A DNA stretch of 14,159 nt from Endomicrobium sp. (GTDB lineage Bacteria > Elusimicrobiota > Endomicrobiia > Endomicrobiales > Endomicrobiaceae): the NCBI GenBank assembly GCA_031278115.1, contig JAITKZ010000099.1, positions 1 to 14,159 of the forward strand. Direction: 5' to 3'. The notes below the pieces were generated by a model. The model did no database searches. It saw only the letters and a program-made list of their open reading frames with translations, and had not been told where the DNA came from. Of this stretch, positions 5,994 to 13,225 are shown piece after piece; within the stretch, counting starts at the first letter, position 1, and every line of letters starts with the position of its first letter. The position numbers were made by a program, and so were the translations under genes.

Positions 5994-8645
5994 TTATTTC
6001 AAAAATTTTAAACTTTCGCTTATCTTTTCAATTTTTAAATTAGCGTCATTAAGCCTTGCCTGGATTTTTTCTATTTCAATTTTTGGCGCACGTTTAACAA
6101 AGTTCTCATTATTTAATTTTGACATTGTTCTTTCAACCTCTTGCTTTGCAAGAGCAATTTCCTTAGCAAGCCTTGTCTTTTCTTTATCTATATCAATAAG
6201 CCCTTCTAAAGGAAGAAATATTTCAAACCCGCCAGCAACAGCTAGAGCTGAATTTTTAGGTCTTTCAATATTTTTGCCAAACCGTATGGATATTATTTTG
6301 GCAAGTTGTTTTATATAACTTTCGTTTTCTCTCATAGTTTTTTCTTTATTCTCATCTAAAATATTAAACAATGCCTCTATTTGAACAACAGGCGAGATAT
6401 TCATCTCACTTCTTAGCGTTCTTATTTTCACAATTATATCTTGCACTGTTCTCATTTTCTCCAAAGACTCTAAAAATCCTGAAGATTTTATCTTGGGAAA
6501 TACGCTTTCGGCTATTATTTTCTCATCTTTGTTTAATATTTGCCAAATTTCCGAAGTTATAAACGGCATTATAGGTGATAATAATTGCAAAGTTCCTTTT
6601 AATATATAAACAAGTATTGAAAGTACTTGTTTTTTTACGTTAATATCGGAAGACATCATACGTATTTTTGACAACTCTATATACCAATCGCAGTACTTTG
6701 TCCAGAAGAAATCATAAATTTCCCTTGCAGCTGTATCAATATTATAAGAATCATAAGCTGTTTTAACTTTTGCAAGAGTACTTTCAAATTCAGCTATGGT
6801 CCATTCGTCGGCAAGCTCAGCAGAGTTTATGTCTTCATCAAGTTTGTCTATGCCTTCCAAGTTCATAAGTATAAATCTTGACGCATTCCAAACTTTATTT
6901 GAAAAATTTCTTGCAGCTAAAAAAGACTCTTCAGAAATCTGCATATCTCTTCCAGGAGCGGCAGACTGGGCCAAAGCAAATCTTAGAGCGTCTGTGCCAT
7001 ATTTTTCAATAATATCGCGTGGATCAACCACATTACCTAAAGATTTTGACATCTTTTTGCCGTGCTTATCTCTAACTATACCGTGTATAAATATGTCTTT
7101 ATACGGCACATCTTTCATAAATTCAAGACCAAACTGAACCATTCTTGCAACCCATAGATAAATTATCTCGTGTCCTGTAGCCAAAACAGCTGTTGGATAG
7201 AAATATTTCAAGTCTTGGCTGTTTTCGTTTTCACCCCAGCCAAACACGCTTATAGGCCACAAAGCTGAAGAAAACCATGTATCCAAAACATCTTCGTCCT
7301 GCACAAAGTTTTTACCTTTACAGTGAGGGCATTCTTTAGGTTTGTCAAAAGAAGCTACAGGCTTACAACTTGTTCTGTTGCCTTTGTCGTCAACACAATA
7401 ATATACCGGTATTCTATGTCCCCACCATATCTGGCGGCTTATACACCAGTCTCTTAAGTTTTCAAGCCATAAAATATAAGGTCTTTTCCAAGATTGAGGA
7501 TGGAAAACCGTTTTAGCATCATTAGCCGCATCTACAGCTCTCTTAGACATTTCTCCAACATTTAAGAACCACTGTTCAGATATTAAAGGCTCTATTTTAG
7601 TTGAACATCTGTAACATCTGCCTACAGAATGAGCATAATCTTCTATTTTTACCAAAAAACCTGCTTCTTCTAAATCTTTAATTACTTCTTTTCTTGCTTC
7701 TTCAACGCTTAATCCCTGATATTTCTCAGGCACATTTATCATTTTGCCTTTAGTATCTATTATTTCTATTGTTTCTAAATTACTTCTTTTTGCTATTTCG
7801 TTATCTGTTGCATCGTGAGCAGGTGTAACTTTAACAGCTCCAGTGCCAAAAGATTTATCTACAATATAATCTGAAACTATTTTTATTTCTCTGTTTACTA
7901 AAGGAAGTTTTAAACTTTTACCTACTAAATGAGTATATCTTTCATCTTCAGGGTTTACGGCAACTGCAGTATCGCCAAGCATTGTCTCAGGACGCGTTGT
8001 TGCAACAATAACATAACCGTCAGAATCTCTTAAAGGATACTTTATATGCCATAGATTGCTTTTTTCATCTTCATATTCTACCTCTATATCAGACAACGCC
8101 GTTGAACATCTAGGACACCAATTTACAAGCCTTTTGCCTCTATATATAAGCCCTTTTTCAAATAACTGTATAAACGCCTTTTTTACAGATTTAGAGCGAC
8201 TTTCGTCCATTGTAAAAGAACCTCTGTCCCAGTCTAACCCGCAGCCTATCATTTTGAGCTGGTCTAATATTGTATCGCCTGTTTCATCTCGCCACTGCCA
8301 CATTTTTTCTAAAAATTTCTCTCGTCCCAAATCATATTTAGTTATTCCTTCTTTTTTGAGAAGTTTTTCAACTACATTTTGCGTAGCTATTCCACCATGA
8401 TCTGTGCCTGGCACCCACAAAGTGTTATACCCTTGCATTTTTTTAAACCTTATTATAATATCCTGCAAAGTAGTATTTAAAGCATGCCCCATATGCAAAG
8501 AGCCAGTTACGTTTGCAGGTGGTATTACTATTGTAAACGGATTTTTATTTTTATCTATTTTTGCTGAAAATGTTTTATTTTCTACCCAATATTTGCTCCA
8601 TTTTTTTTCAACTTCTTTAGAATTGTAAACTTTATCCATATCCAT
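5994..8645 (-). CDS. valS: Valyl-tRNA synthetase
   Basis: ValS charges tRNA-Val and edits mischarged threonine. The 883-residue length is normal for bacteria. The class I signature HMGH is at 51-54 within PPANVTGSLHMGHAL, and KMSKS is at 531-535. The editing domain shows TTRPETMLGD at 216-225 and TPAHDATD at 274-281. Cysteine pairs occur at CPRC (177-180), CYRC (344-347) and CPHC (439-442). The last 70 residues are rich in K, E and L and form the C-terminal coiled-coil arm that contacts the tRNA. An AGGGG lies about ten bases before the first ATG; a second ATG two codons later is a possible alternative start. The promoter overlaps that of the divergent FabG-like gene. Confidence 0.98.
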   Translation of the reverse strand: MDMDKVYNSKEVEKKWSKYWVENKTFSAKIDKNKNPFTIVIPPANVTGSLHMGHALNTTLQDIIIRFKKMQGYNTLWVPGTDHGGIATQNVVEKLLKKEGITKYDLGREKFLEKMWQWRDETGDTILDQLKMIGCGLDWDRGSFTMDESRSKSVKKAFIQLFEKGLIYRGKRLVNWCPRCSTALSDIEVEYEDEKSNLWHIKYPLRDSDGYVIVATTRPETMLGDTAVAVNPEDERYTHLVGKSLKLPLVNREIKIVSDYIVDKSFGTGAVKVTPAHDATDNEIAKRSNLETIEIIDTKGKMINVPEKYQGLSVEEARKEVIKDLEEAGFLVKIEDYAHSVGRCYRCSTKIEPLISEQWFLNVGEMSKRAVDAANDAKTVFHPQSWKRPYILWLENLRDWCISRQIWWGHRIPVYYCVDDKGNRTSCKPVASFDKPKECPHCKGKNFVQDEDVLDTWFSSALWPISVFGWGENENSQDLKYFYPTAVLATGHEIIYLWVARMVQFGLEFMKDVPYKDIFIHGIVRDKHGKKMSKSLGNVVDPRDIIEKYGTDALRFALAQSAAPGRDMQISEESFLAARNFSNKVWNASRFILMNLEGIDKLDEDINSAELADEWTIAEFESTLAKVKTAYDSYNIDTAAREIYDFFWTKYCDWYIELSKIRMMSSDINVKKQVLSILVYILKGTLQLLSPIMPFITSEIWQILNKDEKIIAESVFPKIKSSGFLESLEKMRTVQDIIVKIRTLRSEMNISPVVQIEALFNILDENKEKTMRENESYIKQLAKIISIRFGKNIERPKNSALAVAGGFEIFLPLEGLIDIDKEKTRLAKEIALAKQEVERTMSKLNNENFVKRAPKIEIEKIQARLNDANLKIEKISESLKFLK

Positions 8646-8694
8646 TTAATAAACCCCTTCAAAAATCTAACATTACACTAATAATTAATAAAGA

Positions 8695-8700
8695 ATTATA
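8695..8700 (-). promoter_or_regulatory. valS -10 box, extended type
   Basis: On the minus strand the sequence TGGTATAAT gives a perfect TATAAT preceded by the TGn of extended -10 promoters. It predicts a transcript start near 8688 and a leader of about 43 bases for valS. No good -35 box is visible, as is common for extended -10 promoters. Confidence 0.5.
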
Positions 8701-8710
8701 CCAAATTTTG

Positions 8711-8716
8711 TATAAT
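8711..8716 (+). promoter_or_regulatory. -10 box for the FabG-like gene
   Basis: A perfect TATAAT lies 29 bases before the ATG at 8746. It predicts a start of transcription near 8723 and a leader of only about 23 bases. No clear -35 box is seen. It lies back to back with the valS -10 box, 10 bases away. Confidence 0.5.
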
Positions 8717-8745
8717 CTGACGGTATAGGCTTGGATATAAAATCT

Positions 8746-9447
8746 ATGGAAAAGAAAACAGTTTTAATAACAGGAGCTTCAAGAGGAATAGGCAAACAGC
8801 TGGCTTTAGCTTTTTGCGAAAATGATTGGAATGTCTGCGGCTGCTACAAAAATAACGCTCCTGATTTTGAAATTCCAAATTCCAAGTTTGTTAAAACAGA
8901 TATATCAAATTACAAAGAAGTAAAAGATTTGATAAAAAACACCTCTACCGAATTCGGCAAAATAGACTGCGTTATAAACAATGCATCTATTGCGTCAGGA
9001 GCCACAATATTTAATATGACCGATGAAATGTGGAATTCAGTTATAAAAACTGATTTAAGCGGAACCTTTTATATGGTTAAAGAGTCGCTGAAACAAATGA
9101 TAAAACAAAAAGATGGATCTATAATAAACATTGCATCAATTTCAGTATTTAAGTCTTACATAGGCAACGCTAATTATTCAGCAGCTAAAGCCGGTGTTAT
9201 AGCTCTTACAAAAACAGCGGCAAGAGAAGGAGGTCGTTTTGGAGTAACAGTAAACGCAGTTTTACCGGGATTTCATCTTTCAGGTATGGGTGGAAATTCA
9301 AGTAACGAATATATAGATATCGTCAAAAAAGAAAGTGTTTTAAATACAACGACTGATATTAAAGAACTTACTAGTTTTATAGTGTTTTTATCACAAGTAA
9401 AAACAGTGTCAGGACAAATGTTTAATTTTGATTCAAGGTTATTGTAA
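8746..9447 (+). CDS. 3-oxoacyl-ACP reductase-like short-chain dehydrogenase (FabG-like)
   Basis: The protein belongs to the short-chain dehydrogenase/reductase superfamily and most resembles FabG, which reduces 3-oxoacyl-ACP with NADPH. From the ATG it has 233 residues. The nucleotide-binding TGASRGIG is at 9-16, NNAS (usually NNAG) at 78-81, and the catalytic residues S131, Y144 and K148 (NYSAAKAG) have the FabG spacing. NAVLPG at 170-175 follows. The tail reads GQMFNFDSRLL, without the DGG end common in FabG, so it is a divergent paralog. A TTG at 8731 would add five residues but leaves almost no leader after the predicted promoter. Proximity to a ketosynthase gene, bioF and bioA suggests a role in making the biotin acyl precursor; this is inference. 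Confidence 0.85.
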   Translation: MEKKTVLITGASRGIGKQLALAFCENDWNVCGCYKNNAPDFEIPNSKFVKTDISNYKEVKDLIKNTSTEFGKIDCVINNASIASGATIFNMTDEMWNSVIKTDLSGTFYMVKESLKQMIKQKDGSIINIASISVFKSYIGNANYSAAKAGVIALTKTAAREGGRFGVTVNAVLPGFHLSGMGGNSSNEYIDIVKKESVLNTTTDIKELTSFIVFLSQVKTVSGQMFNFDSRLL

Positions 9448-9458
9448 ATATTATAAAG

Positions 9459-9797
9459 ATGAAGAAAGTGGGTATGAAAAAGATTAAGTTGTCTGTTTGT
9501 TTAGCAGTTTTATTTTGTTGCATAGTTTGCATGTCAGGTTATGCATTAAAATTAAAAGATCTTTATGAACCGTTCATATTTTTTGATTATAATGGAACAA
9601 GATATACTCATTGTGCTACAGATAATATTTCAGTTGATTCCGACATTCCAAAATCATGTATTTACGAAGAATTTGACGAATTTAATCTTTGTGGATACAA
9701 TCCCAGCTATGTTGGGGAAGAGTCAAATCTTAGAGATTTTTTGATAGGCATATTTGATTTGGCAATTTTGGCGTTAGCAGTTTTTATTTTTGCATAA
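9459..9797 (+). CDS. Small exported or membrane protein of unknown function
   Basis: The 112-residue product is not recognised. Residues 5-30 form a signal sequence or membrane anchor (IKLSVCLAVLFCC, then SGYALK). The middle, about 31-90, is polar and acidic with aromatic residues and three cysteines (CATD, SCIY, LCGY). Residues 94-112 (GIFDLAILALAVFIF) are a second hydrophobic stretch at the very C-terminus. The start may be at 9459 or at the ATG at 9474 (MKKIKL); neither has a strong ribosome binding site. It lies 11 bases after the FabG-like gene and 42 bases before the ketosynthase gene, so it is probably in the same transcript. Its start resembles that of the small protein encoded at 12953. 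Confidence 0.6.
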   Translation: MKKVGMKKIKLSVCLAVLFCCIVCMSGYALKLKDLYEPFIFFDYNGTRYTHCATDNISVDSDIPKSCIYEEFDEFNLCGYNPSYVGEESNLRDFLIGIFDLAILALAVFIFA

Positions 9798-9839
9798 ATA
9801 CGTTTTTCTTTATTAGGACTTATCCTTGAGGGTTAGTAA

Positions 9840-10931
9840 ATGAAGTTAGGCATTACAGGAATAGGCATAGTTTCACCACTGGGGACAGGAAAAGAAACTA
9901 ATTGGAAAAGGCTTATAAATTCTGAATCGGCTGTTAAATACAATAAAATTTTAGACATACATTCCGCATGCGTCAACGGCTTTGTTATGCAAGAAAGCGA
10001 ACGCCAATATGAGATGGCAAAAAGTGCCATTTTGGAAGCTGTTTCAGATTCAGATTTAAATAATTCAGATTTTGACCGCAAAAGAATAGGATTATGTCTT
10101 GGCGAAAGCAAAATCAATCTTTTTAGAAATGACTTTTCTCTTGAAAACTCCCTTACAAACAAACTAAAAGAAACTTTCTGCTTCTACGGTGAAAGTATAA
10201 CTCTCTCCGCAGCTTGTGCAACTGGAATTCTCACAATTATAAAAGGCTGCCAACTTATAAAAAATGAACTATGCGATGCCGTCATATGCGGCTGCAGCGA
10301 AACTTCAATTCACCCATTGTATATTGCAGGGTTCAAAAAAATGGGCGTTTTAACAAAACATACTCCAAGTCCTTTTGACAAAAATAGGGACGGATTTGCA
10401 GTTGGTGAAGGCGCGTGTTTCGTTGTAATTGAAAATATAGAAAAAGCTTTAACACGAAACGCTAAAGCTTATTGCGAAATAGATGGCATTGCAAACGGTA
10501 TGTATTCTGACAAACTTTTATCTATCACTTCTTACAAAAGTATGGCAAACATCGTAAGAAAGGCTGCAAATTCTCAAACGCCAGATTATATACATGCTCA
10601 TGGTACTGGAACAAAATTGAACGACTACAACGAAAGTTTGGCTATTACTAAAACTTTTAAAGGCACAGACAAAATTTCAGTAAGTTCTACAAAAGCTGCT
10701 ATAGGACATATGCTTAGTGTTTCTGGTTTGGCAGGAGTAGTTTTTTCAACTTTGGCAATGGAAAATAATATTGTTCCACCAACGCTAAACTTTAAAAATA
10801 CAGACATAAATTTAGGTTTAGACTATACTCCTAATTTTGCAAAAGAGAAAATTATAAATTCAGCGCTTACTTTATCATTTGGTTTTGGCGGACAAGGCTC
10901 CGCATTATTTTTAAAAAAATTTACAACATAA
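9840..10931 (+). CDS. Beta-ketoacyl-ACP synthase, FabF/FabB type, short form
   Basis: This condensing enzyme would extend an acyl chain with malonyl-ACP. All active-site elements are present: C126 in SAACATG, H254 in HAHGTGTKLND, K285 in SSTKAAIGH and H290, followed by SFGFGGQGSAL at 346-356. Length is 363 residues against about 410 for FabF, and the catalytic cysteine lies about 37 residues earlier than C163 of E. coli FabF. The missing part is in the N-terminal half that shapes the acyl pocket and dimer surface, so substrate range may differ. A GAGGG lies seven bases before the ATG. As bioF follows and a FabG-like gene precedes, a dedicated role in pimeloyl chain assembly for biotin is plausible. 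Primary fatty acid synthesis is the alternative. Confidence 0.88.
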   Translation: MKLGITGIGIVSPLGTGKETNWKRLINSESAVKYNKILDIHSACVNGFVMQESERQYEMAKSAILEAVSDSDLNNSDFDRKRIGLCLGESKINLFRNDFSLENSLTNKLKETFCFYGESITLSAACATGILTIIKGCQLIKNELCDAVICGCSETSIHPLYIAGFKKMGVLTKHTPSPFDKNRDGFAVGEGACFVVIENIEKALTRNAKAYCEIDGIANGMYSDKLLSITSYKSMANIVRKAANSQTPDYIHAHGTGTKLNDYNESLAITKTFKGTDKISVSSTKAAIGHMLSVSGLAGVVFSTLAMENNIVPPTLNFKNTDINLGLDYTPNFAKEKIINSALTLSFGFGGQGSALFLKKFTT

Positions 10932-10959
10932 TAAAAATTATTCACCTATAATTTTTATT
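10930..10959. terminator. AT-only inverted repeat between convergent genes
   Basis: A perfect 11-bp inverted repeat, AATAAAAATTA and TAATTTTTATT with an 8-base loop, begins at the ketosynthase stop codon and covers the end of the yjbQ relic. It has no G-C pair, so it is a weak hairpin, but its position between convergent genes fits a two-way terminator. Confidence 0.4.
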
Positions 10960-11245
10960 AAAACTTTTTTACGTCTCATGCCGTCAAATTCTCCATAGAA
11001 TATTTGTTCCCACGGACCAAAATCCAGTCTGCCGTTTGTTATTGCAACTACAACTTCTCCACCCAATGCAAACCTGATTCATTATCATTTATAAAAACGC
11101 TTGCCGTTATATGCATAGCATTTATAAGTACAAGACCTTCTTTAACGCCGCTTTCTAAAACGACATTCTCAACTTCTTCGCTTATATTTACAAAATCAAC
11201 TCTTTTATTAATGTTAAAAACCAACTCTTTCCTATAAGTTTTCAT
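10938..11245 (-). pseudogene. yjbQ: YjbQ/UPF0047 family protein, internally deleted
   Basis: The N-terminal part (start [10 protein letters not shown], then [19 protein letters not shown]) and the C-terminal part ([20 protein letters not shown], then IFYGEFDG and IKIIGE) are unmistakable pieces of the UPF0047/YjbQ family, a fold linked to thiamin phosphate synthase-like activity in vitro. They are in different frames. About 35 residues that normally lie between them, including the conserved EDNADAHLKR region with a conserved histidine, are missing near 11061-11070, and the first frame stops at 11048. An intact AAGGAG ribosome binding site precedes the ATG. The sequence is well kept outside the junction, so the deletion looks recent. 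The product cannot be functional as written. Confidence 0.85.
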
Positions 11246-11331
11246 ATATAACTCCTTTTGAATTTTTCCTCTTTCATTCTAACAAAAGCCAAAAATGTGA
11301 TCAATAAATTGTATTGGTTATATACATATGC

Positions 11332-11430
11332 GACGTTCTACGCCTTGAGTGCCACCCAAGCCTTATCTCTCATTCTGCTACGCTTGTGTCATCCTGCACT
11401 GGAACTTAGTTCCCAGTTGCAGCATCCACT
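11332..11430. repeat. Candidate dispersed intergenic repeat with hairpin core
   Basis: A block visibly richer in G+C than its surroundings contains an imperfect palindrome at 11394-11422: CTGCACTGGAAC, loop TTA, and GTTCCCAGTTGCAG, giving 12 pairs with two single-base bulges. The flanks read TCATCCTGC on one side and GCATCCA on the other, the style of short palindromic repeats scattered in many bacterial genomes. No second copy is in the window, so the repeat status is inferred. Confidence 0.45.
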
Positions 11431-11515
11431 CCTTGACCTTTATCCACTTTTTTCTTCTAATTCCTTCTTTTCTTTCTTTTACTTTCTCTATTCTCTCTTT
11501 TAACCTATACATAAA

Positions 11516-11524
11516 TGGTATAAT
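11516..11524 (+). promoter_or_regulatory. bioF promoter, extended -10 box
   Basis: TGGTATAAT is a perfect extended -10 element, identical to that of valS. It predicts a start near 11531 and a leader of about 37 bases. The -35 position lies in the pyrimidine-rich tract and does not match the consensus. Confidence 0.55.
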
Positions 11525-11567
11525 AAAAATTCATACATTATTAGAGAAAGTCATTGGATATAAATAA

Positions 11568-12716
11568 ATGCTTGACAAGTTTTTATCAAAAAAAATATCT
11601 GAAATAAAAGATGCTAGACTTCTTAGAACATTGTACTGCTTACAGTCTGCGCCATCTGCAAAAATAAAAATAAACGGTACAGAATTAATAAATTTTTCTT
11701 CTAATAATTATTTAAACCTTGCAGGAAATAAAGAAATAACTAAAGCTGCTATAAAAAATATTGAAAAATACGGTTTTGCAGCTACATCTTCCAGACTTGT
11801 ATCCGGCAACATTGATATTCACGAAGAACTAGAATGTAAACTTTCTGATTTTAAAAATAAGCAGGCGGCTCTTATCTTTCCAAGCGGATACCAAACTAAT
11901 GTTGGCGTTATAAGCGCATTAATGTCAAATGAACAAGAATCCTGCATAATAATGGACAAACTTAATCACGCATCGCTTTGGGATGGAGCAAAACTTTCAG
12001 GAAAAAGAATTTTTGTTTATGAACACTGTGATATGAATTCTTTTGAAAAAGTATTGAAAAGAACTTCTAAATATAAAATAAAGCTAGCAATAACAGAATC
12101 TGTTTTTTCTATGTACGGAGATTTTACGCCTTTAAAAGATTTTGTGCAACTATGTCAGAAATACGGTGCTGTAAGCATGGTTGACGAGGCACACTCCACA
12201 GGCGTATTTGGCAAAGAAGGTAAAGGGCTTGCTGAAATGTTAGATGTTTCAAAACAGATAGATATAACAATAGGCACACTGTCAAAAGCATTTGCCGTAC
12301 AAGGCGGGTTTGTGTGCGGGTCGCAAAAACTTAGAGATTTCCTAACAAATAAAAGCAGAGCCTTTATTTATACTACAGCTGTTTCCCCCGCTATATGTGC
12401 AGCAGCATTAAAATCTTTAGAAATTGTAAAAAATAGTGATAAAGAAAGGCAGCATTTACATAATATATCAGCTTTATTGAAAAACAAACTTACAAATTTA
12501 GATTTTAATACCGCAAATTCCAAGTCACAAATAATACCAATAATTATAGGCAGCATAGAAAACACAGAAAGATTATCATTTAACATTCTTAAAAATGGTA
12601 TTTATACCCCTGTAATAAAACCTCCCACAGTGCCTAAGAATCAGGCAAGAATAAGGATATCCCTTACAGCAGGTCATACACTAGAGGATATAGAAAAATT
12701 TTTGAAAATACTTTAA
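11568..12716 (+). CDS. bioF: 8-amino-7-oxononanoate synthase (BioF)
   Basis: BioF is a pyridoxal-phosphate enzyme that condenses pimeloyl-ACP or pimeloyl-CoA with L-alanine, the first step of the biotin ring pathway. The 382-residue length matches E. coli BioF (384). Key segments are INFSSNNYLNLA (41-52), SSRLVSGN (74-81), H134 in KLNHASLWDG, VDEAHSTGVFG (205-215) and GTLSKAFAVQGG (236-247), with K240 as the cofactor lysine. The segment before SRL reads GFAATS where relatives have a glycine-rich GxGxxG-like run, a small departure. The closest alternatives are 2-amino-3-ketobutyrate CoA ligase and related oxoamine synthases; bioA nearby favours BioF. The ribosome binding site is weak (a GGA 12 bases before the ATG). 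Confidence 0.92.
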   Translation: MLDKFLSKKISEIKDARLLRTLYCLQSAPSAKIKINGTELINFSSNNYLNLAGNKEITKAAIKNIEKYGFAATSSRLVSGNIDIHEELECKLSDFKNKQAALIFPSGYQTNVGVISALMSNEQESCIIMDKLNHASLWDGAKLSGKRIFVYEHCDMNSFEKVLKRTSKYKIKLAITESVFSMYGDFTPLKDFVQLCQKYGAVSMVDEAHSTGVFGKEGKGLAEMLDVSKQIDITIGTLSKAFAVQGGFVCGSQKLRDFLTNKSRAFIYTTAVSPAICAAALKSLEIVKNSDKERQHLHNISALLKNKLTNLDFNTANSKSQIIPIIIGSIENTERLSFNILKNGIYTPVIKPPTVPKNQARIRISLTAGHTLEDIEKFLKIL

Positions 12717-12799
12717 TAACATAAGTTGTAATATTCAGGCAATTAACTTCAACTATCCAAACCATTAGGTATAAAAAATCTTTTTCTTCACTATCTTCA

Positions 12800-12814
12800 T
12801 TTTGCCAAGCAAAA
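12800..12814. terminator. Short hairpin after bioF, possible weak terminator
   Basis: TTTTGC and GCAAAA form a 6-bp stem around a CAA loop about 85 bases after the bioF stop. A run of eight T follows some eight bases later. The stem is short and the distance long, so terminator function is uncertain. Confidence 0.2.
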
Positions 12815-12935
12815 AAATTACATTTTTTTTCATTTTTATTCAAAAATAATCCACATCTACTTAGTACAATTATTTTACGACAAAAGACAATCTATATAAA
12901 TAAAAGAAATATTAAATAACTACCTATTTTAAAGA

Positions 12936-12946
12936 AAAGGAGGTGA
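12936..12946 (+). promoter_or_regulatory. Unusually strong ribosome binding site
   Basis: AAAGGAGGTGA matches the anti-Shine-Dalgarno end of 16S rRNA over eleven bases, ending six bases before the ATG at 12953. It is by far the strongest such site in the window and predicts high translation of the small exported protein. A TATAAA at 12895-12900 may be the matching -10 box. Confidence 0.75.
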
Positions 12947-12952
12947 AAAAAT

Positions 12953-13225
12953 ATGAAAATAAAACTAATAAGCCTAATTTTGATTCTCTGTTGCTTTATA
13001 TCTGCTTCAGGTTATGGGCAGACAGAAGGCTACACCAATAAAGAAGAGACTAAACAATGTGAACAGAAAAAAACATTTCTTGCGAAAACAAAAGAAGCAG
13101 CCCAAAAAACTGTTAAAGAATGTCAAAAGTGGATTGTTCTTGGTATTATGTTTTCATGCTGGCTTTACCAATTTAGAAATTGGCTAAACCAACCACCATA
13201 TAACACATTTCCTCAAATCCAATGA
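12953..13225 (+). CDS. Small exported protein of unknown function, 3' end probably damaged
   Basis: The 90-residue product is not recognised. Residues 1-22 are a signal sequence (MKIKLISLILILCCFISASG). A lysine- and glutamate-rich middle (about 25-60) follows, then a hydrophobic stretch at 61-76 (KWIVLGIMFSCWLYQF) likely to be membrane-embedded, and a short tail NWLNQPPYNTF. The frame ends at a TGA at 13223, but the next frame is open from 13188 to a TAA at 13341 and reads like a protein end, directly followed by a strong hairpin. A frameshift has probably cut the native C-terminus. Translation should be strong, given the ribosome binding site. Its start resembles the small protein at 9459. 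It may be secreted, or anchored at both ends. Confidence 0.6.
   Translation: MKIKLISLILILCCFISASGYGQTEGYTNKEETKQCEQKKTFLAKTKEAAQKTVKECQKWIVLGIMFSCWLYQFRNWLNQPPYNTFPQIQ

Larger units (their letters stand above)
11246..11567. other. Gene-free intergenic region upstream of bioF
   Basis: This 322-base region separates the yjbQ relic from bioF. It holds, in order, an AT-rich spacer, a GC-richer block with a hairpin (about 11330-11430), a pyrimidine-rich tract (about 11429-11502) and the bioF promoter (11516-11524). Open frames here are of low-complexity composition and look like chance. Confidence 0.7.

Noticed and set aside
6371..8628. Plus-strand open frames opposite valS
   Set aside because: They lie antisense to a fully conserved gene, have biased composition and match no known family.
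8697..8727. Inverted repeat TATACC-N19-GGTATA as a biotin repressor site
   Set aside because: One arm is simply the complement of the valS extended -10 box, the spacing differs from the known BirA operator (about 14-16 bases), and the comparable site before bioF has a different spacing.
8731..8745. TTG start for the FabG-like gene
   Set aside because: It would leave a leader of about eight bases after the predicted promoter and adds residues not needed before the nucleotide-binding motif.
11258..11567. Short plus-strand frames upstream of bioF
   Set aside because: They are dominated by F, S, L and Y from the pyrimidine-rich tract and overlap a hairpin repeat and the bioF promoter.
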